The position numbers and the translations under genes were made by a program. From Bradyrhizobium betae (GTDB taxonomy: Bacteria; Pseudomonadota; Alphaproteobacteria; Rhizobiales; Xanthobacteraceae): a stretch of DNA of 64,000 bases. This document shows positions 44,477-55,700 of this stretch, piece after piece. The notes under the pieces are model-generated. The model saw only the letters and a program-made list of their open reading frames with translations. It was not told the origin of the DNA and did not search any database. The stretch's first letter is position 1; each line of letters begins with the position of its first letter. The DNA is taken from assembly GCF_008932115.1 (NCBI RefSeq), contig NZ_CP044543.1, positions 1,054,001 to 1,118,000 on the forward strand. The letters run 5' to 3'.

Positions 44477-44564
44477 GTAGGGTGGGCAAAGCCGCACTTG
44501 CGGCGTGCCCACCATCAGCATTTTAGATTGTCGTGGTGGGCACGCTGCGCTTTGCCCACCCTAC
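44477..44564. repeat. Palindromic repeat, GTAGGGTGGGCAAAG family
   Basis: The arms GTAGGGTGGGCAAAG (44477-44491) and CTTTGCCCACCCTAC (44550-44564) are exactly complementary, with GTGCCCACC/GGTGGGCAC inside. Close copy of 33422-33510. It starts 6 bases after the SDR stop. Confidence 0.82.
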
Positions 44565-44601
44565 GGCTTCTCGTTTTGTCAGCGCAGAAGGGAATGTGCA
44601 A

Positions 44602-44982
44602 ATGTTTTCACACATCATGATCGGCACCAACGACCTCGACAAGGCCAAGGCTTTCTACGACAATCTGCTCAGCACCCTCGAGGTGCGGCCCGCCAGGGTC
44701 GACGGGCACCGCATCTTCTACATCACCAAGACCGGCGTATTCTCGGTGTCGAAGCCGATCAACGGCGAGCCCGCGACCTGCGCCAACGGCGGCACCATCG
44801 GCTTTGCCTGCGCTTCGCCCGAGCAGGTCGATGCCTGGCACGCAGCCGGCCTCGCCGCCGGCGGCGCGTCGATCGAGGATCCCCCCGGCGTGCGTCAGGG
44901 CCCGGGCGGCAAGCTCTATCTCGCCTATTTGCGCGACCTCGACGGCAACAAGATTTGCGCGATGCACCGGATGCCGAACTGA
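44602..44982 (+). CDS. VOC (glyoxalase-like) family protein
   Basis: A 126-residue single vicinal-oxygen-chelate domain. MFSHIMIGTNDLDKAKAFYD is the first beta-alpha unit with its metal-site His, and LYLAYLRDLDGNKICA the last with an acidic residue region. Such small proteins can be lyases, isomerases or resistance proteins; no specific role is visible. ATG 44602 has AAGGGA upstream; a longer frame would start inside the preceding repeat. Confidence 0.8.
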   Translation: MFSHIMIGTNDLDKAKAFYDNLLSTLEVRPARVDGHRIFYITKTGVFSVSKPINGEPATCANGGTIGFACASPEQVDAWHAAGLAAGGASIEDPPGVRQGPGGKLYLAYLRDLDGNKICAMHRMPN

Positions 44983-44996
44983 TTGCTGCAGGACGC

Positions 44997-45098
44997 TGTC
45001 ATTCCCCGCGAAGGCGGGGAATCCAGTACGCAGCGGCTTCTCCGTGAATCGCTGACGTCACGGAGTACTGGATCGCCCGGTCAAGCCGGGCGATGACA
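44997..45098. repeat. Palindromic repeat, TGTCATTCCCCGC ... CGATGACA family
   Basis: Pairs TTCCCCGC-GAAG-GCGGGGAA, CCAGTAC/GTACTGG and ATCGCCCGG-TCAAG-CCGGGCGAT lie within TGTCAT...ATGACA. It is in the 300-base gap between the VOC gene and the acyl-CoA dehydrogenase; the remaining part (45100-45282) should hold the promoter of the latter but shows no clear consensus. Confidence 0.75.
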
Positions 45099-45282
45099 AC
45101 GGTGGGTGCGGCCCGCGCCTGCCCGCCTCACCATTCAAACAACATTTCAAACGCCCCCGCGATATTCCATCGCGTGGCATGGTTCACGTGAAGAACGGCT
45201 CGCGTGAAATGCGCGCTCGCGCTTTGGCCGCGCTGCGACTATTCTTTCGTCCAACGCGATCTCAGTGACCCCGGGAGGAACA

Positions 45283-46560
<1,278 letters not shown>

Positions 46561-46561
46561 G

Positions 46562-46734
46562 AGACTCTCTCCTCTCCCTCTCCCCGCTCTTACGGGGAGG
46601 GGTTGGGGTGAGGGGCTGCTTCAACGAATTCAGTATGAGACGGACTCGTGGAGAGTCCCCCTCACCCGCCGCGCTCGGGCGATGCTTCGCATCGCTCGGC
46701 GCGCGTCGGCCTCTCCCCGCAAGCGGGGAGAGGC
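46562..46734. repeat. Large palindromic repeat, CTCTCCCC family
   Basis: CTCTCCCCGCTCTTACGGGGAGGGG, GGGGTGAGGGGCTG and the right-hand CCCCCTCACCC ... CTCTCCCCGCAAGCGGGGAGAGG pair with each other and internally. A GCGATGCTTCGCATCGC hairpin lies inside. It fills most of the gap between the ACAD10/11-type gene and the flavin reductase gene. Confidence 0.78.
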
Positions 46735-46755
46735 GAAGAAAGCAACGGAGCCCCC

Positions 46756-47373
46756 ATGGACTACGCCGCCAGCGAGCTGACGCCACGCGAGCGCTACAAG
46801 GTGCTGACGTCCTTCATCCTGCCGCGGCCGATCGCGTGGGTGACGACGGTCGGGCCGACCGGCGTGGTCAACGCCGCGCCGTTCAGCTTCTTCAACGCCT
46901 TCTGCGAGGATCCGCCGCTGTGCATGTTCGCGGCGAACCGCAAGCCTGATGGCCGGGACAAGGACACGTTCCTCAACATCCAGCGGACCGGCGAATTCGT
47001 GGTCAACATCGCCGACGAGCCGCTGGCGAGAGCCATGCACGAGAGCAGCGGCGATTTTCCCCCTGACATCGGCGAGCCCGACTATCTCGGGCTGAAGCTC
47101 GCGGCGTCGAAGACGGTCGCAGTGCCGCGGCTGGCCGACACGCCGTGGGCGATGGAGTGCAAGCTCTGGAAGATGATCGACGTCAACGACGATCGCCGCC
47201 TGATCATGGGCGAAGGCCTGCACTTCTACATCCGCGACGAACTCTGGGACCACCAGGCGATGCGGGTGCACATGGATCGCTATCACCCGATCGGGCGCAT
47301 GTTCGCCGACCGCTATTGCCGCACGGACGACCGCGTGGTGTTTCCGGCGGCCGAGGGTGTGAAGGGGAAGTAG
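46756..47373 (+). CDS. Flavin reductase-like (FMN-binding split-barrel) protein
   Basis: A 205-residue protein of the flavin reductase-like family (DIM6/NTAB type). The flavin-binding strand region reads RPIAWVTTVGPTGVVNAAPFSFFNA, of which the WVTT and NAAPFSFF parts are the family landmarks; FVVNIADEPLA follows. It may reduce FMN/FAD for a monooxygenase or bind flavin for another purpose. HpaC belongs to a related family, but this gene is far from the hpa operon. GGAG precedes ATG 46756. Confidence 0.83.
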   Translation: MDYAASELTPRERYKVLTSFILPRPIAWVTTVGPTGVVNAAPFSFFNAFCEDPPLCMFAANRKPDGRDKDTFLNIQRTGEFVVNIADEPLARAMHESSGDFPPDIGEPDYLGLKLAASKTVAVPRLADTPWAMECKLWKMIDVNDDRRLIMGEGLHFYIRDELWDHQAMRVHMDRYHPIGRMFADRYCRTDDRVVFPAAEGVKGK

Positions 47374-47392
47374 GGCGTGGGCGCTTCCCTTA

Positions 47393-47526
47393 CCTCGCCC
47401 CGCTTGCGGGGAGAGGTCGGATTGCGAAGCAATCCGGGTGAGGGGGACTCTCCGCAAACCAAACTCTCACCGTCCTTGCGGAGACTCCCCCTCACCCCAA
47501 CCCTCTCCCCGCAAGCGGGGCGAGGG
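47393..47526. repeat. Large palindromic repeat between convergent genes
   Basis: CTCGCCCCGCTTGCGGGGAGAGG on the left and CCTCTCCCCGCAAGCGGGGCGAG on the right are exact complements, each also able to fold alone; GTGAGGGGGACTCTCCGCAA pairs with TTGCGGAGACTCCCCCTCAC inside. Located between the ends of the flavin reductase and yghU genes, so a bidirectional terminator is likely. Confidence 0.85.
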
Positions 47527-47536
47527 AGCGCACCAA

Positions 47537-48409
47537 CTACGTCGCCGGCGCGACCTTGTCCTGGGTCTTCGTCTCGAAATCGGATGCGTCGTGGCGTTCG
47601 TGCAATTGGCTGGCGGGATCGCCGGAGACGCGATTGACCATGCGGCCGCGCTTCACGGCGGGGCGCTGCGCGATCTGGTCGGTCCAGCGCTGCACGTTCT
47701 TGTAGTCCTGCACCGACAGGAATTCGCCGGCGCCGTAGACCAGCCCCTTGGCGAGCGCGCCGTACCAGGGCCACACCGCGATATCGGCGATGGTGTAGTC
47801 CTTGCCCGCGAGGTATTCGTTGTCGGCGAGGCGCCGGTCGAGCACATCGAGCTGGCGCTTGACCTCCATCGCAAAGCGGTCGATGGCGTATTCGATCTTG
47901 AACGGCGCGTAGGCGTAGAAATGGCCGAAGCCGCCGCCGAGATAAGGCGCGCTGCCCATCTGCCAGAACAGCCACGACATCGCCTCGGTGCGGGCCTTGA
48001 TCTCCTTCGGAAGGAAGGCGCCGAACTTCTCGGCGAGATAGAACAGGATCGAGCCGGACTCGAACACCCGGATCGGCTCCGGGCCCGAGCGGTCCATCAG
48101 CGCCGGGATCTTCGAGTTGGGGTTGATGTCGACGAAACCGCTGCCGAACTGGTCGCCGTTGCCGATCTTGATCAGCCAGGCGTCGTATTCGGCGCCCTTG
48201 TGACCGAGCGCCAAGAGCTCCTCCAGCATCACGGTGACCTTCACCCCGTTCGGCGTCGCCAGCGAATAGAGCTGCAGCGGATGCTTGCCGATGGGCAGCT
48301 CCTTGTCGTGCGTCGCGCCGGCGATGGGGCGGTTGATGCTGGCGAACTGCCCGCCGTTCTCCTTGGTCCAGGTCCAGACTTTGGGCGGCACGTAGGGGGC
48401 GTCGGTCAT
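47537..48409 (-). CDS. yghU: Glutathione S-transferase-like disulfide-bond oxidoreductase
   Basis: A 290-residue protein matching the nu-class GST YghU (288 residues in E. coli). N-terminal extension FASINRPIAGATHDKELP, thioredoxin-fold segment HPLQLYSLATPNGVKV, then NSKIPALMDRSG and the SGSILFYLAEKFG glutathione-site motif are typical. It reduces disulfides with glutathione. GGAG lies 7 bases before ATG 48409. It is a single gene, unrelated in function to the acyl-CoA genes around it. Confidence 0.93.
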   Translation of the reverse strand: MTDAPYVPPKVWTWTKENGGQFASINRPIAGATHDKELPIGKHPLQLYSLATPNGVKVTVMLEELLALGHKGAEYDAWLIKIGNGDQFGSGFVDINPNSKIPALMDRSGPEPIRVFESGSILFYLAEKFGAFLPKEIKARTEAMSWLFWQMGSAPYLGGGFGHFYAYAPFKIEYAIDRFAMEVKRQLDVLDRRLADNEYLAGKDYTIADIAVWPWYGALAKGLVYGAGEFLSVQDYKNVQRWTDQIAQRPAVKRGRMVNRVSGDPASQLHERHDASDFETKTQDKVAPAT

Positions 48410-48689
48410 GCGGGGGCTCCGGCGGAAAGATGCGCCTGCATTAATTAGCTCGCGAACGGCGGATGGCAAGCCCTGCCGGCCCTGCGTCCGGCGCGGGCCT
48501 CAAGGCCGCGTCATGCGTCCAGCTTGCTAGCAGCCTGCGCCGCTAATGATCACCCCATGGTCCGTCCAGGACGCAACGCCTGCGCGCAAGATACTCGCCC
48601 AAATCCGGCGTGGCATCGCAGACCTATGAGGGGCTGGCGTCGAACGCGCTCGCAAGGCAAAACAACGCGAAGGCCGCCGGGAGAGAGCC

Positions 48690-49820
48690 ATGAAATCGCC
48701 GATCTGCGACATGCTGGGAATCGAGTTCCCGCTGCTCGCCTTCAGCCATTGCCGCGACGTGGTTGCCGCCGTCAGCCGCGCCGGCGGTTTTGGCGTGCTC
48801 GGCGCGACCGTGCACACGCCCGACACGCTCGAACGCGAGCTGAAATGGATCGACGCGCATGTCGACGGCAAGCCCTACGGCATCGACGTGCTGATCCCCG
48901 AAAACATCTCGACCGCGGGCGAGAAGGACGTCACCTGGAAGAGCCTGGAAGCCCGGGTGCCGCAAGAGCATCGCAGGTACACGCGCGATCTCCTGAAGAA
49001 ATACGACATCGAGCTGACCACGACTGATGTGGCCGACAACCAGCCGCAGCCGTTCGACGCGAAGACGGCGCTGGCATTGCTCGAAGTCTCCTTCAATCAT
49101 CCGATCCGCCTGATCGCCAATGCGCTCGGCGTACCGCCGAAAGCGATGATCGAGATGGGCAAGAAGCATGGCGTGCCGGTCGCGGCGCTCGTCGGCGCCA
49201 AGGAGCATGCGCTGCGCCAGGTCGCGGCCGGCGTCGACATCCTCGTGGTGCAGGGCACCGAAGCCGGCGGCCATTGCGGCGAGGTCTCGACCCTGGTGCT
49301 GGTGCCGGAGGTGATCAAGGCGATCAAGCCGATCCGCGACGTGCCGGTGCTGGCTGCGGGCGGGATCATGACAGGGCGGCAGATGGCGGCCTGCATGGCG
49401 ATGGGCGCGGCCGGCGCCTGGACCGGCTCGGTGTGGCTTGCCACCGTCGAGGCCGAGACCACCGAGATATTCCGCGAGAAGATGATCGCCGCGTCTTCGC
49501 GCGATGCGATCCGCTCGAAGGGCCGCACCGGAAAGCCGGCCCGGCAGCTCCGCTCGGTCTGGACCGATGCCTGGGACCGCGCGCCGGAGAGTCCGGGTTC
49601 GCTGCCGATGCCGCTGCAGAGCATCATCAGCCGCGACGCCTTCAACGCGATCGATCGTGCGGCGGCAGGCGGCAACGCGCGGGCACGCGACCTCGTCAGC
49701 TATTTCGTCGGCCAGGGCGTCGGGTTGATCGACAGCGTGAAGTCCGCCGGCGCCGTGGTGCAGGAGTTCAAGGAAGACTTTGCCGAAGCCGTCGAGCACA
49801 TGAATGCGCTGGTGGAGTAG
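48690..49820 (+). CDS. Nitronate monooxygenase-family flavoprotein
   Basis: A 376-residue TIM-barrel FMN protein of the nitronate monooxygenase / enoyl reductase II family. QGTEAGGHCGEVSTL near residue 190 is the family motif, followed by VLAAGGIMTGRQMAACMAMGA, which binds the FMN phosphate. The His that acts as catalytic base in class I enzymes corresponds to GGHCG. Members oxidise alkyl nitronates or reduce enoyl groups. Given its acyl-CoA neighbours the latter cannot be ruled out. GGAGAG precedes ATG 48690. Confidence 0.85.
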   Translation: MKSPICDMLGIEFPLLAFSHCRDVVAAVSRAGGFGVLGATVHTPDTLERELKWIDAHVDGKPYGIDVLIPENISTAGEKDVTWKSLEARVPQEHRRYTRDLLKKYDIELTTTDVADNQPQPFDAKTALALLEVSFNHPIRLIANALGVPPKAMIEMGKKHGVPVAALVGAKEHALRQVAAGVDILVVQGTEAGGHCGEVSTLVLVPEVIKAIKPIRDVPVLAAGGIMTGRQMAACMAMGAAGAWTGSVWLATVEAETTEIFREKMIAASSRDAIRSKGRTGKPARQLRSVWTDAWDRAPESPGSLPMPLQSIISRDAFNAIDRAAAGGNARARDLVSYFVGQGVGLIDSVKSAGAVVQEFKEDFAEAVEHMNALVE

Positions 49821-49853
49821 CAACTGCCCCGTGGCCGAAGTCGTGCCCGTGGC

Positions 49854-49974
49854 CCATCCTTCGAGGCTCGCTCATCGGCGCGATGCGCCGCTGAACGAGC
49901 ACCTCAGAATGACGCCTCCCCCGTAGCCGTCATCCTGAGGTGCCGTAGCGTAGCGAAGGCCTCGAAGGACGACG
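49854..49974. repeat. Palindromic repeat, CCTTCGAGG/CCTCGAAGG family
   Basis: Arms CATCCTTCGAGGCTCGCT and GGCCTCGAAGGACGACGG, with inner CACCTCAGAATGACG/GTCATCCTGAGGTGC, and a CGGCGCGATGCGCCG hairpin. Located between the nitronate monooxygenase-type gene and the thiolase-like gene. Confidence 0.7.
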
Positions 49975-50008
49975 GCGTGCCAAGATCTCAAACGTGAAAC
50001 AAGAAAAC

Positions 50009-51517
50009 ATGACCAGCATCCCCGAAGACCGCATCCCCGTCATCGTCGGCATCGGCGAGATCGTCGACCGCCCCAAGGAGATCACCGAGGGCCTCGAGCC
50101 GCTCGACCTGCTCGAACAGGCGCTGCGGCGCGCCGAAGCGGATGCGGGCGCAAAGCTGCTCGGCGAGGTGCAGTCGCTCGACGTCGTCAATTTCCTGAGC
50201 TGGCGCTATCGTGATCCCGAGAAGCTGCTGGCGCAACGCCTCGGCATCACGCCCGCGCATTGCTATTACGGGCCGGTCGGGGGCGAGAGCCCGATCCGCT
50301 TCATCCACGAGGCCGCCAAGCGCATCGCGCGCGGCGAATGCAGCGTCGCGGCGGTCTGCGGCGCGGAAGCGCAATCGACCGCGACCAAGGCCGAGCGCGC
50401 CGGCGCGAAGCTGCCATGGACGCCGTTCGCCCATGACGTCGAGGAGCCGAAGCGCGGCGCGGCGTTCCAGAAACCGCTGGCGGTGACGCTCGGCGTGTTT
50501 CGCCCCGTCACGGTCTATCCGTTCTACGAGGCGGCCTCCTCCGCGCATTGGGGACAAACACCACGCGAGGCGATGGCGGAGTCCGGTACGCTGTGGTCGC
50601 GATACTCCGAGGCCGCCGCGCAAAATCCCAACGCCTGGTTGAAGCGGCGCTATGCGCCGGACGAGATCACGACGCCAACGGCGGACAACCGCCTGATCGC
50701 CTGGCCGTACAACAAGCTCATGGTCGCCAATCCCAGCGTCAACATGGGCGGCGCGCTGCTGCTCACCAGCCTCGCCAAGGCGCGAGCGGCCGGGATTCCG
50801 GAGGACAAACTGGTCTACCCGCTCGGCGGAGCCTCCGCGGAAGAGCCGCGCGACTATCTGTTGCGCGACCAGTTCTACGAGAGCCATCCGCAGAACGCCG
50901 TGCTGAACGCCGTGATGGACCTCGCTGGCGGCGACGGCGGGAAGTTCGATGCGATCGAGCTCTACAGCTGTTTCCCCTGCGTGCCGAAGATGGCGCGGCG
51001 GACGCTGGGCCTCGGCGCCGACGTACAACCGACCGTGACCGGCGGCCTCACCTTCTTCGGCGCGCCGCTCAACACCTACATGACGCATGCGGCCTGCGCG
51101 ATGGTGCGCCGCGTGCGCGATGGCGCAAGGCTCGGCCTGCTCTACGGACAAGGCGGGTTCGTCACCAAGCACCATGCCCTGGTGGTGTCGAAGAGCTCGC
51201 CGCGCGAGGCGCTGGCACAGGAGACCAGCGTGCAGGCTGAAGCTGATCGCAACAAGCGAGCGGTGCCGGAGTTCGTGACGGAGCCGAGCGGCACGGGCAA
51301 GGTCGAGAGCTTTACCGTGCTGTACGGCCGTAGCGGCGATGTCGAGCACGGCGTGGTCATGCTGCGGACGCAAGACGACCGGCGCACGCTGGCGCGGATT
51401 CCAGCGAGTGACAGCGCGACATTGGCACACCTGCTCAACATGGACCGCACGCCGGTGGGTTCGCTCGGCGAGATCATGATGGCCGCGGATGGCGTGCCGG
51501 AGTGGCGGGTGGCTTAG
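50009..51517 (+). CDS. Thiolase-like protein type 1 with C-terminal extension
   Basis: A 502-residue thiolase-fold protein with an extra C-terminal domain (about residues 410-502), as in the thiolase-like protein TLP1 of actinobacteria. The position of the usual nucleophilic Cys (GGCS in the thiolase at 23940) reads GGESPIR, so ordinary thiolysis is doubtful. LYSCFPCVPK and TGGLTFFGAPLNTYMTHA match the second half of the fold and retain a His. The C-terminal part TVLYGRSGDVEHGVVMLRT is OB-like. ATG 50009 is chosen; a GTG five codons earlier is possible. Confidence 0.78.
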   Translation: MTSIPEDRIPVIVGIGEIVDRPKEITEGLEPLDLLEQALRRAEADAGAKLLGEVQSLDVVNFLSWRYRDPEKLLAQRLGITPAHCYYGPVGGESPIRFIHEAAKRIARGECSVAAVCGAEAQSTATKAERAGAKLPWTPFAHDVEEPKRGAAFQKPLAVTLGVFRPVTVYPFYEAASSAHWGQTPREAMAESGTLWSRYSEAAAQNPNAWLKRRYAPDEITTPTADNRLIAWPYNKLMVANPSVNMGGALLLTSLAKARAAGIPEDKLVYPLGGASAEEPRDYLLRDQFYESHPQNAVLNAVMDLAGGDGGKFDAIELYSCFPCVPKMARRTLGLGADVQPTVTGGLTFFGAPLNTYMTHAACAMVRRVRDGARLGLLYGQGGFVTKHHALVVSKSSPREALAQETSVQAEADRNKRAVPEFVTEPSGTGKVESFTVLYGRSGDVEHGVVMLRTQDDRRTLARIPASDSATLAHLLNMDRTPVGSLGEIMMAADGVPEWRVA

Positions 51518-51523
51518 TCAGCC

Positions 51524-51580
51524 CTCGTGTCCCGGACGCGGTGCGGCATGCAATGCCGCTCCGCAGAGCCGGGGCACAAG
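51524..51580. repeat. Palindromic repeat, CCCGGACGCGG family
   Basis: CTCGTGTCCCGGACGCGG with GAGCCGGGGCACAAG, and GCGGCATG-CAATGCCGC inside. It fills the 73-base gap between the thiolase-like gene and the convergent efflux gene and probably terminates both. Confidence 0.65.
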
Positions 51581-51590
51581 ACGACCGCCT

Positions 51591-52793
51591 TTAACTCTTC
51601 GGCGCCTGTTTTTCCGACGCGGTGGCCGGCTTGCTCTTGGCGCCGGCGCCAACCACGCGAACGGCATCACCGTCTGAGAGGCCATCCGGCGGAGCGGTGA
51701 TGACACGATCATCCGCTGCAATGCCCGAAGCAAGCTCGATCTCGCGGCCGAGATCGCGGGCGATGGTCACGGGCTTGAACAGCACCTTGTCGTCCGGGCC
51801 GACGGTGGCGACGCGCAGGCCGCTGCCGTTGAAAATCAGGGCGCTGGCGGGAATGCTGAGCGGCGCGCTGTCGCGCTGCAAACTGAGCTTCACGCTGGCG
51901 TAGCCGCCGGGCATCAGCTCGCCGCTCGAATTGTCGAGCCCGAGCTGCATGCGCGTCGTGCCCGAGGCGACGTCGACGGCCTGCGAGGACGCCTCCACCG
52001 TAGCCTGGAATGTCCGGTTCGGGTATTCCGGCATCACCATCGTGGCCTTGGCACCGATCTTGATCGCCGGCACGTAGTTCTGGGGCACGTTGACGTAGAC
52101 GCGCAGCTTGGTGATGTCGGAGACCACGAACATCGCCGGGCCCGAGCCGCCGCCCGCGTTGATCAGCGCACCGACGTCGGTATCGCGCGCCGTCACCACG
52201 CCGTCGAACGGCACCGAGATCTTCTTGTAGCCGGCCAGCGCTTCCAGCCGCTCGACATTGGCCTGGCCTGAATGAACCGCGGCGTTCTTGTTGGAGAGGT
52301 CCGCGGTGCGCTCGTCGATCTCCTGCGCCGAGACGAAATTCGAGGCGACAAGCGTCTTGCGTCGGTTCAGCGTGGCTTCCGACAGCCTGGCGCTGGCCTG
52401 CTGACTGGCGAGGTCGGCGCGGGCCTGCAGGAGCTGCTGGTCGAGGTCCGGCGCCTCGATCTCGGCGATCACCTGCCCCGCCTTGACGCGGGCGCCGATG
52501 TCGGCGCTCCAGCTCTTCAGGTAGCCGGAGACGCGCGCGAAGATCGGGGCGCGGTAATAGGCTTCGAGCCGGCCCGGCAGATCGATAGTGGCATTGCGGG
52601 TCTTGGCGTTGGGCAGAGCCACCGCGACGCTGGGAACCGCCTGGTCGTCGGTCCATTCCTTCAGCCTGGAGCCCTGCTCCTCGCGAGCGCGAATGCCGGT
52701 GCCGACGATGAGGCCTGCCGCGATCAGCGCCACCACGCCGAAGATGCCCAGTTTCCGGTGCGACACCGGGGAGCGGGGTTCAGTGGGCGACAT
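51591..52793 (-). CDS. RND efflux periplasmic adaptor (membrane fusion protein)
   Basis: A 400-residue membrane fusion protein. One N-terminal membrane anchor (LGIFGVVALIAAGLIVG), then the biotinyl-lipoyl halves around a coiled-coil hairpin (LLQARADLASQQASARLSEATL region) and beta-barrel domains (FDGVVTARDTDVGALINAGG). It links the RND pump to an outer-membrane channel, which is not encoded here. Its ATG (52793) lies inside the last 14 bases of the pump gene, with GGAG upstream. The gene order pump then adaptor is the reverse of the common order. Confidence 0.9.
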   Translation of the reverse strand: MSPTEPRSPVSHRKLGIFGVVALIAAGLIVGTGIRAREEQGSRLKEWTDDQAVPSVAVALPNAKTRNATIDLPGRLEAYYRAPIFARVSGYLKSWSADIGARVKAGQVIAEIEAPDLDQQLLQARADLASQQASARLSEATLNRRKTLVASNFVSAQEIDERTADLSNKNAAVHSGQANVERLEALAGYKKISVPFDGVVTARDTDVGALINAGGGSGPAMFVVSDITKLRVYVNVPQNYVPAIKIGAKATMVMPEYPNRTFQATVEASSQAVDVASGTTRMQLGLDNSSGELMPGGYASVKLSLQRDSAPLSIPASALIFNGSGLRVATVGPDDKVLFKPVTIARDLGREIELASGIAADDRVITAPPDGLSDGDAVRVVGAGAKSKPATASEKQAPKS

Positions 52794-55700
52794 GCGGAGA
52801 CTCCAATGGGGCGGCGGCTTTGGCGCCTTGTTTCTTGTGTACCATACTGAACACCACGGGAACAAACATCAGCGTGGCGAAGGTTGCAAAGATCAGGCCG
52901 CCGATCACGGCGCGGCCAAGCGGCGCGTTCTGCTCGCCGCCCTCGCCCAGCCCCAGCGCCATCGGCGCCATGCCGATGATCATGGCGAGCGCGGTCATCA
53001 GCACCGGGCGGAACCGGACGAAGCCGGCTTCGAGCGCGGCCGCGACGGGATCGCCGAGCTCCTCGTAGCGCTCGCGGGCGAACGAGATCACGAGCACGCT
53101 GTTGGCGGTGGCGACGCCCATGCACATGATGGCGCCGGTCAGTGCCGGGACCGACAGCGTGGTCTGGGTCGTGAACAGCATCCAGACGATGCCGGCGAGC
53201 GCTGCCGGCAGCGCGGTGATGATCACGAACGGATCCGACCAGGACTGGAAGTTCACGACGATCAGCAAATAGATCAGCACGACAGCACCGAGCAGGCCGA
53301 ACAACAGGCCGGTGAAGGCGCTGTTCATGGTCTGCACCTGACCGAGCAGCGCAACGGAAGAGCCCTTCGGCACGTCCTTGGCGGTGTCGGCGATCACCTG
53401 ACGGATATCGTTTGCCACCGCGCCGAGATCGCGGCCCGACGTCGTCGCAAAGATCTGCACCAGCGTCTGAATGTCGTATTGCGACACCACCGCGCTCGAC
53501 GTGGATCGCTTGATGTCGGCGATGCCCCCGAGGATCGGCGACTGCGAATTGCCGGTCGCCGTGATCGGCAGCGTCTGAAGCGCGCTGAGGGAATCGATCT
53601 GGTATTGCGGCGTCTGCATCACGATCGAGTACGACACGCCGTTTTCAGGGTTGAGATAGTAGGTCGGCGCCACCTGCGAGGAGCCGGCGAGATTGACCAC
53701 GAGGCTGTTGGTGACGTCGCGCTCGGTCAGGCCGACATATTGCGCACGGGTACGGTCGACATCGATGTTGAAGGTCGGATTGTTCGGCGACTGCTGGATG
53801 CGCGCATCGGCGACGCCGGGAATCTTGCGGACCCTGGCCAGCAGATTGTTGGCGTAGGCAAAGTTGCCGCTGATATTGGCGCCGCGGATTTGCAGGTCGA
53901 TCGGCGCCGGCGCGCCGAAATTCAGGATCTGGCTGACGATGTCAGCCGGCAGGAAGGAAAAGCTGACACCCGGGAACAGGCGGGGCAGCTGTTCACGCAG
54001 CACCTTCACGTGCTCTTCGGTCGGCTTGTGACCTTCCCTGAGCTTGATCTGGATGTCGCCGTCCTGCGGGCCGATCACGCCGGTGTTGTTGTAGGTCATG
54101 TTGATGCCGGAGACCGGCATGCCGATGTTGTCGGTCAGCGTGTCGATCTCGCCCGGGATCAGCTTGCGGACCGCCTTCTGCACATCGGCGAGCTGGTTGG
54201 CGGTCTCCTCGACGCGGGTGCCGACCTGGGTGCGGACATGCATCAGGATGTTGCCGGCATCCACCGCGGGGAAGAAGTTGCGCCCCAGGAACGGCACCAG
54301 CGCGAAGGACGCGCCGACCACGCAGAGGAATCCGATCACGAACACCGCACGGTGCGCCAGCGCGAGCCCGAGGAAGTCATGGTAGCCGCCGCGAATGCGT
54401 TCGAACCGGTTCTCGAAACCGCGCTGGAACCAGACCAGCGGATTGCGCGACTTCGGCGGCTCGCCTTCGTGATGGACATGCGGGTGCAGGAGGTAATTCG
54501 CGATGGTCGGCACCAGCGTGCGCGACAGGATGAACGACCACATCATCGCGAACATCACCGCTTCCGCCATCGGCACGAACAGGAAGCGCGCGACGCCGGT
54601 GAGAAAGAACATCGGCACGAACACGATGCAGATGCAGAGCAGCGAGACGAAGGCCGGCGTCACGATCTGGTTGGCGCCGTCGAGGATCGACTGCTCGACC
54701 GGCTTGCCCTGCTCCAGATGGTAGTTGATGTTCTCGATGGTGACCGTGGCGTCGTCGACGAGGATGCCGACCGCAAGCGCAAGGCCGCCGAGCGTCATGA
54801 TGTTCAGCGTCTCGCCGATCGCCGAGAGCATGATGATCGCGCCGAGCACGGAGAGCGGGATCGACAACGCGATGATCACGGTCGAGCGCCAGCTGCCGAG
54901 GAACAGCAGGATCATGACGCTGGTGAGCAGCGCGGCGATCACGCCTTCGAAGGCGACGCCCTGGATCGCGCCGCGGACGAACACCGACTGGTCGCCGATG
55001 AAGCCGATCTTCAGCGCTTCGGGCATCTGATCCTTGACGTCGATCACCTTCTGCTTGATGCCCGCGATGATGTCGAGCGTCGAGGTCGCGCCCGCCTTCA
55101 GCACCATCATCAGCACCGAGCGGTTGCCGTCGACATGGACGATGTTGGTCTGGGGCGGATTGCCGTCCCTGACGGTTGCGACATCCCGCACGTAGACCAT
55201 CGCGCCGTTGACGGTCTTGATCGGCAGATTGCCGAGCTCGTCGATCTTGAGCGGCGAATTGTTGAGCTGGATGTTGTACTCGAAGATGCCGATCTTCTGG
55301 GTGCCGACCGGCGTGATCAGGTTCTGCGCGGCCAGCGCATTGGCGACGTCCTGGCCGGACAGGCCGCGGGCCTGGAGCGCGGTCGGGTCGAGGTCGATCT
55401 GGATCTGGCGCTGCTTGCCGCCGAACGGATACGGGATTGCCGCGCCGGGCACGGTGACCAGCGGCGTGCGGAGCTGGTTGATGCCGATGTCGGCGAGGTT
55501 CTGCTCGGTCAGCCCGTCGCCGGAGAGCGCCACCTGGATGATCGGCACGGTCGAGGCGGAGTAGTTCAGGATCAAGGGCGGCGTCGCACCGGGCGGCAGC
55601 TGCTTCAGCAGCGTCTGCGAGATCGCGGTGACCTGGGCGTTGGCGGTGCGGATGTCGACGGTCGGCTGGAAGAAGATCTTGACGATACCGAAGCCGTTAT

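Noticed and set aside
46756..47373. Assignment of the flavin reductase as HpaC
   Set aside because: It is 30 kb from the hpa operon, no hpaB is present, and the sequence fits the general split-barrel family equally well.
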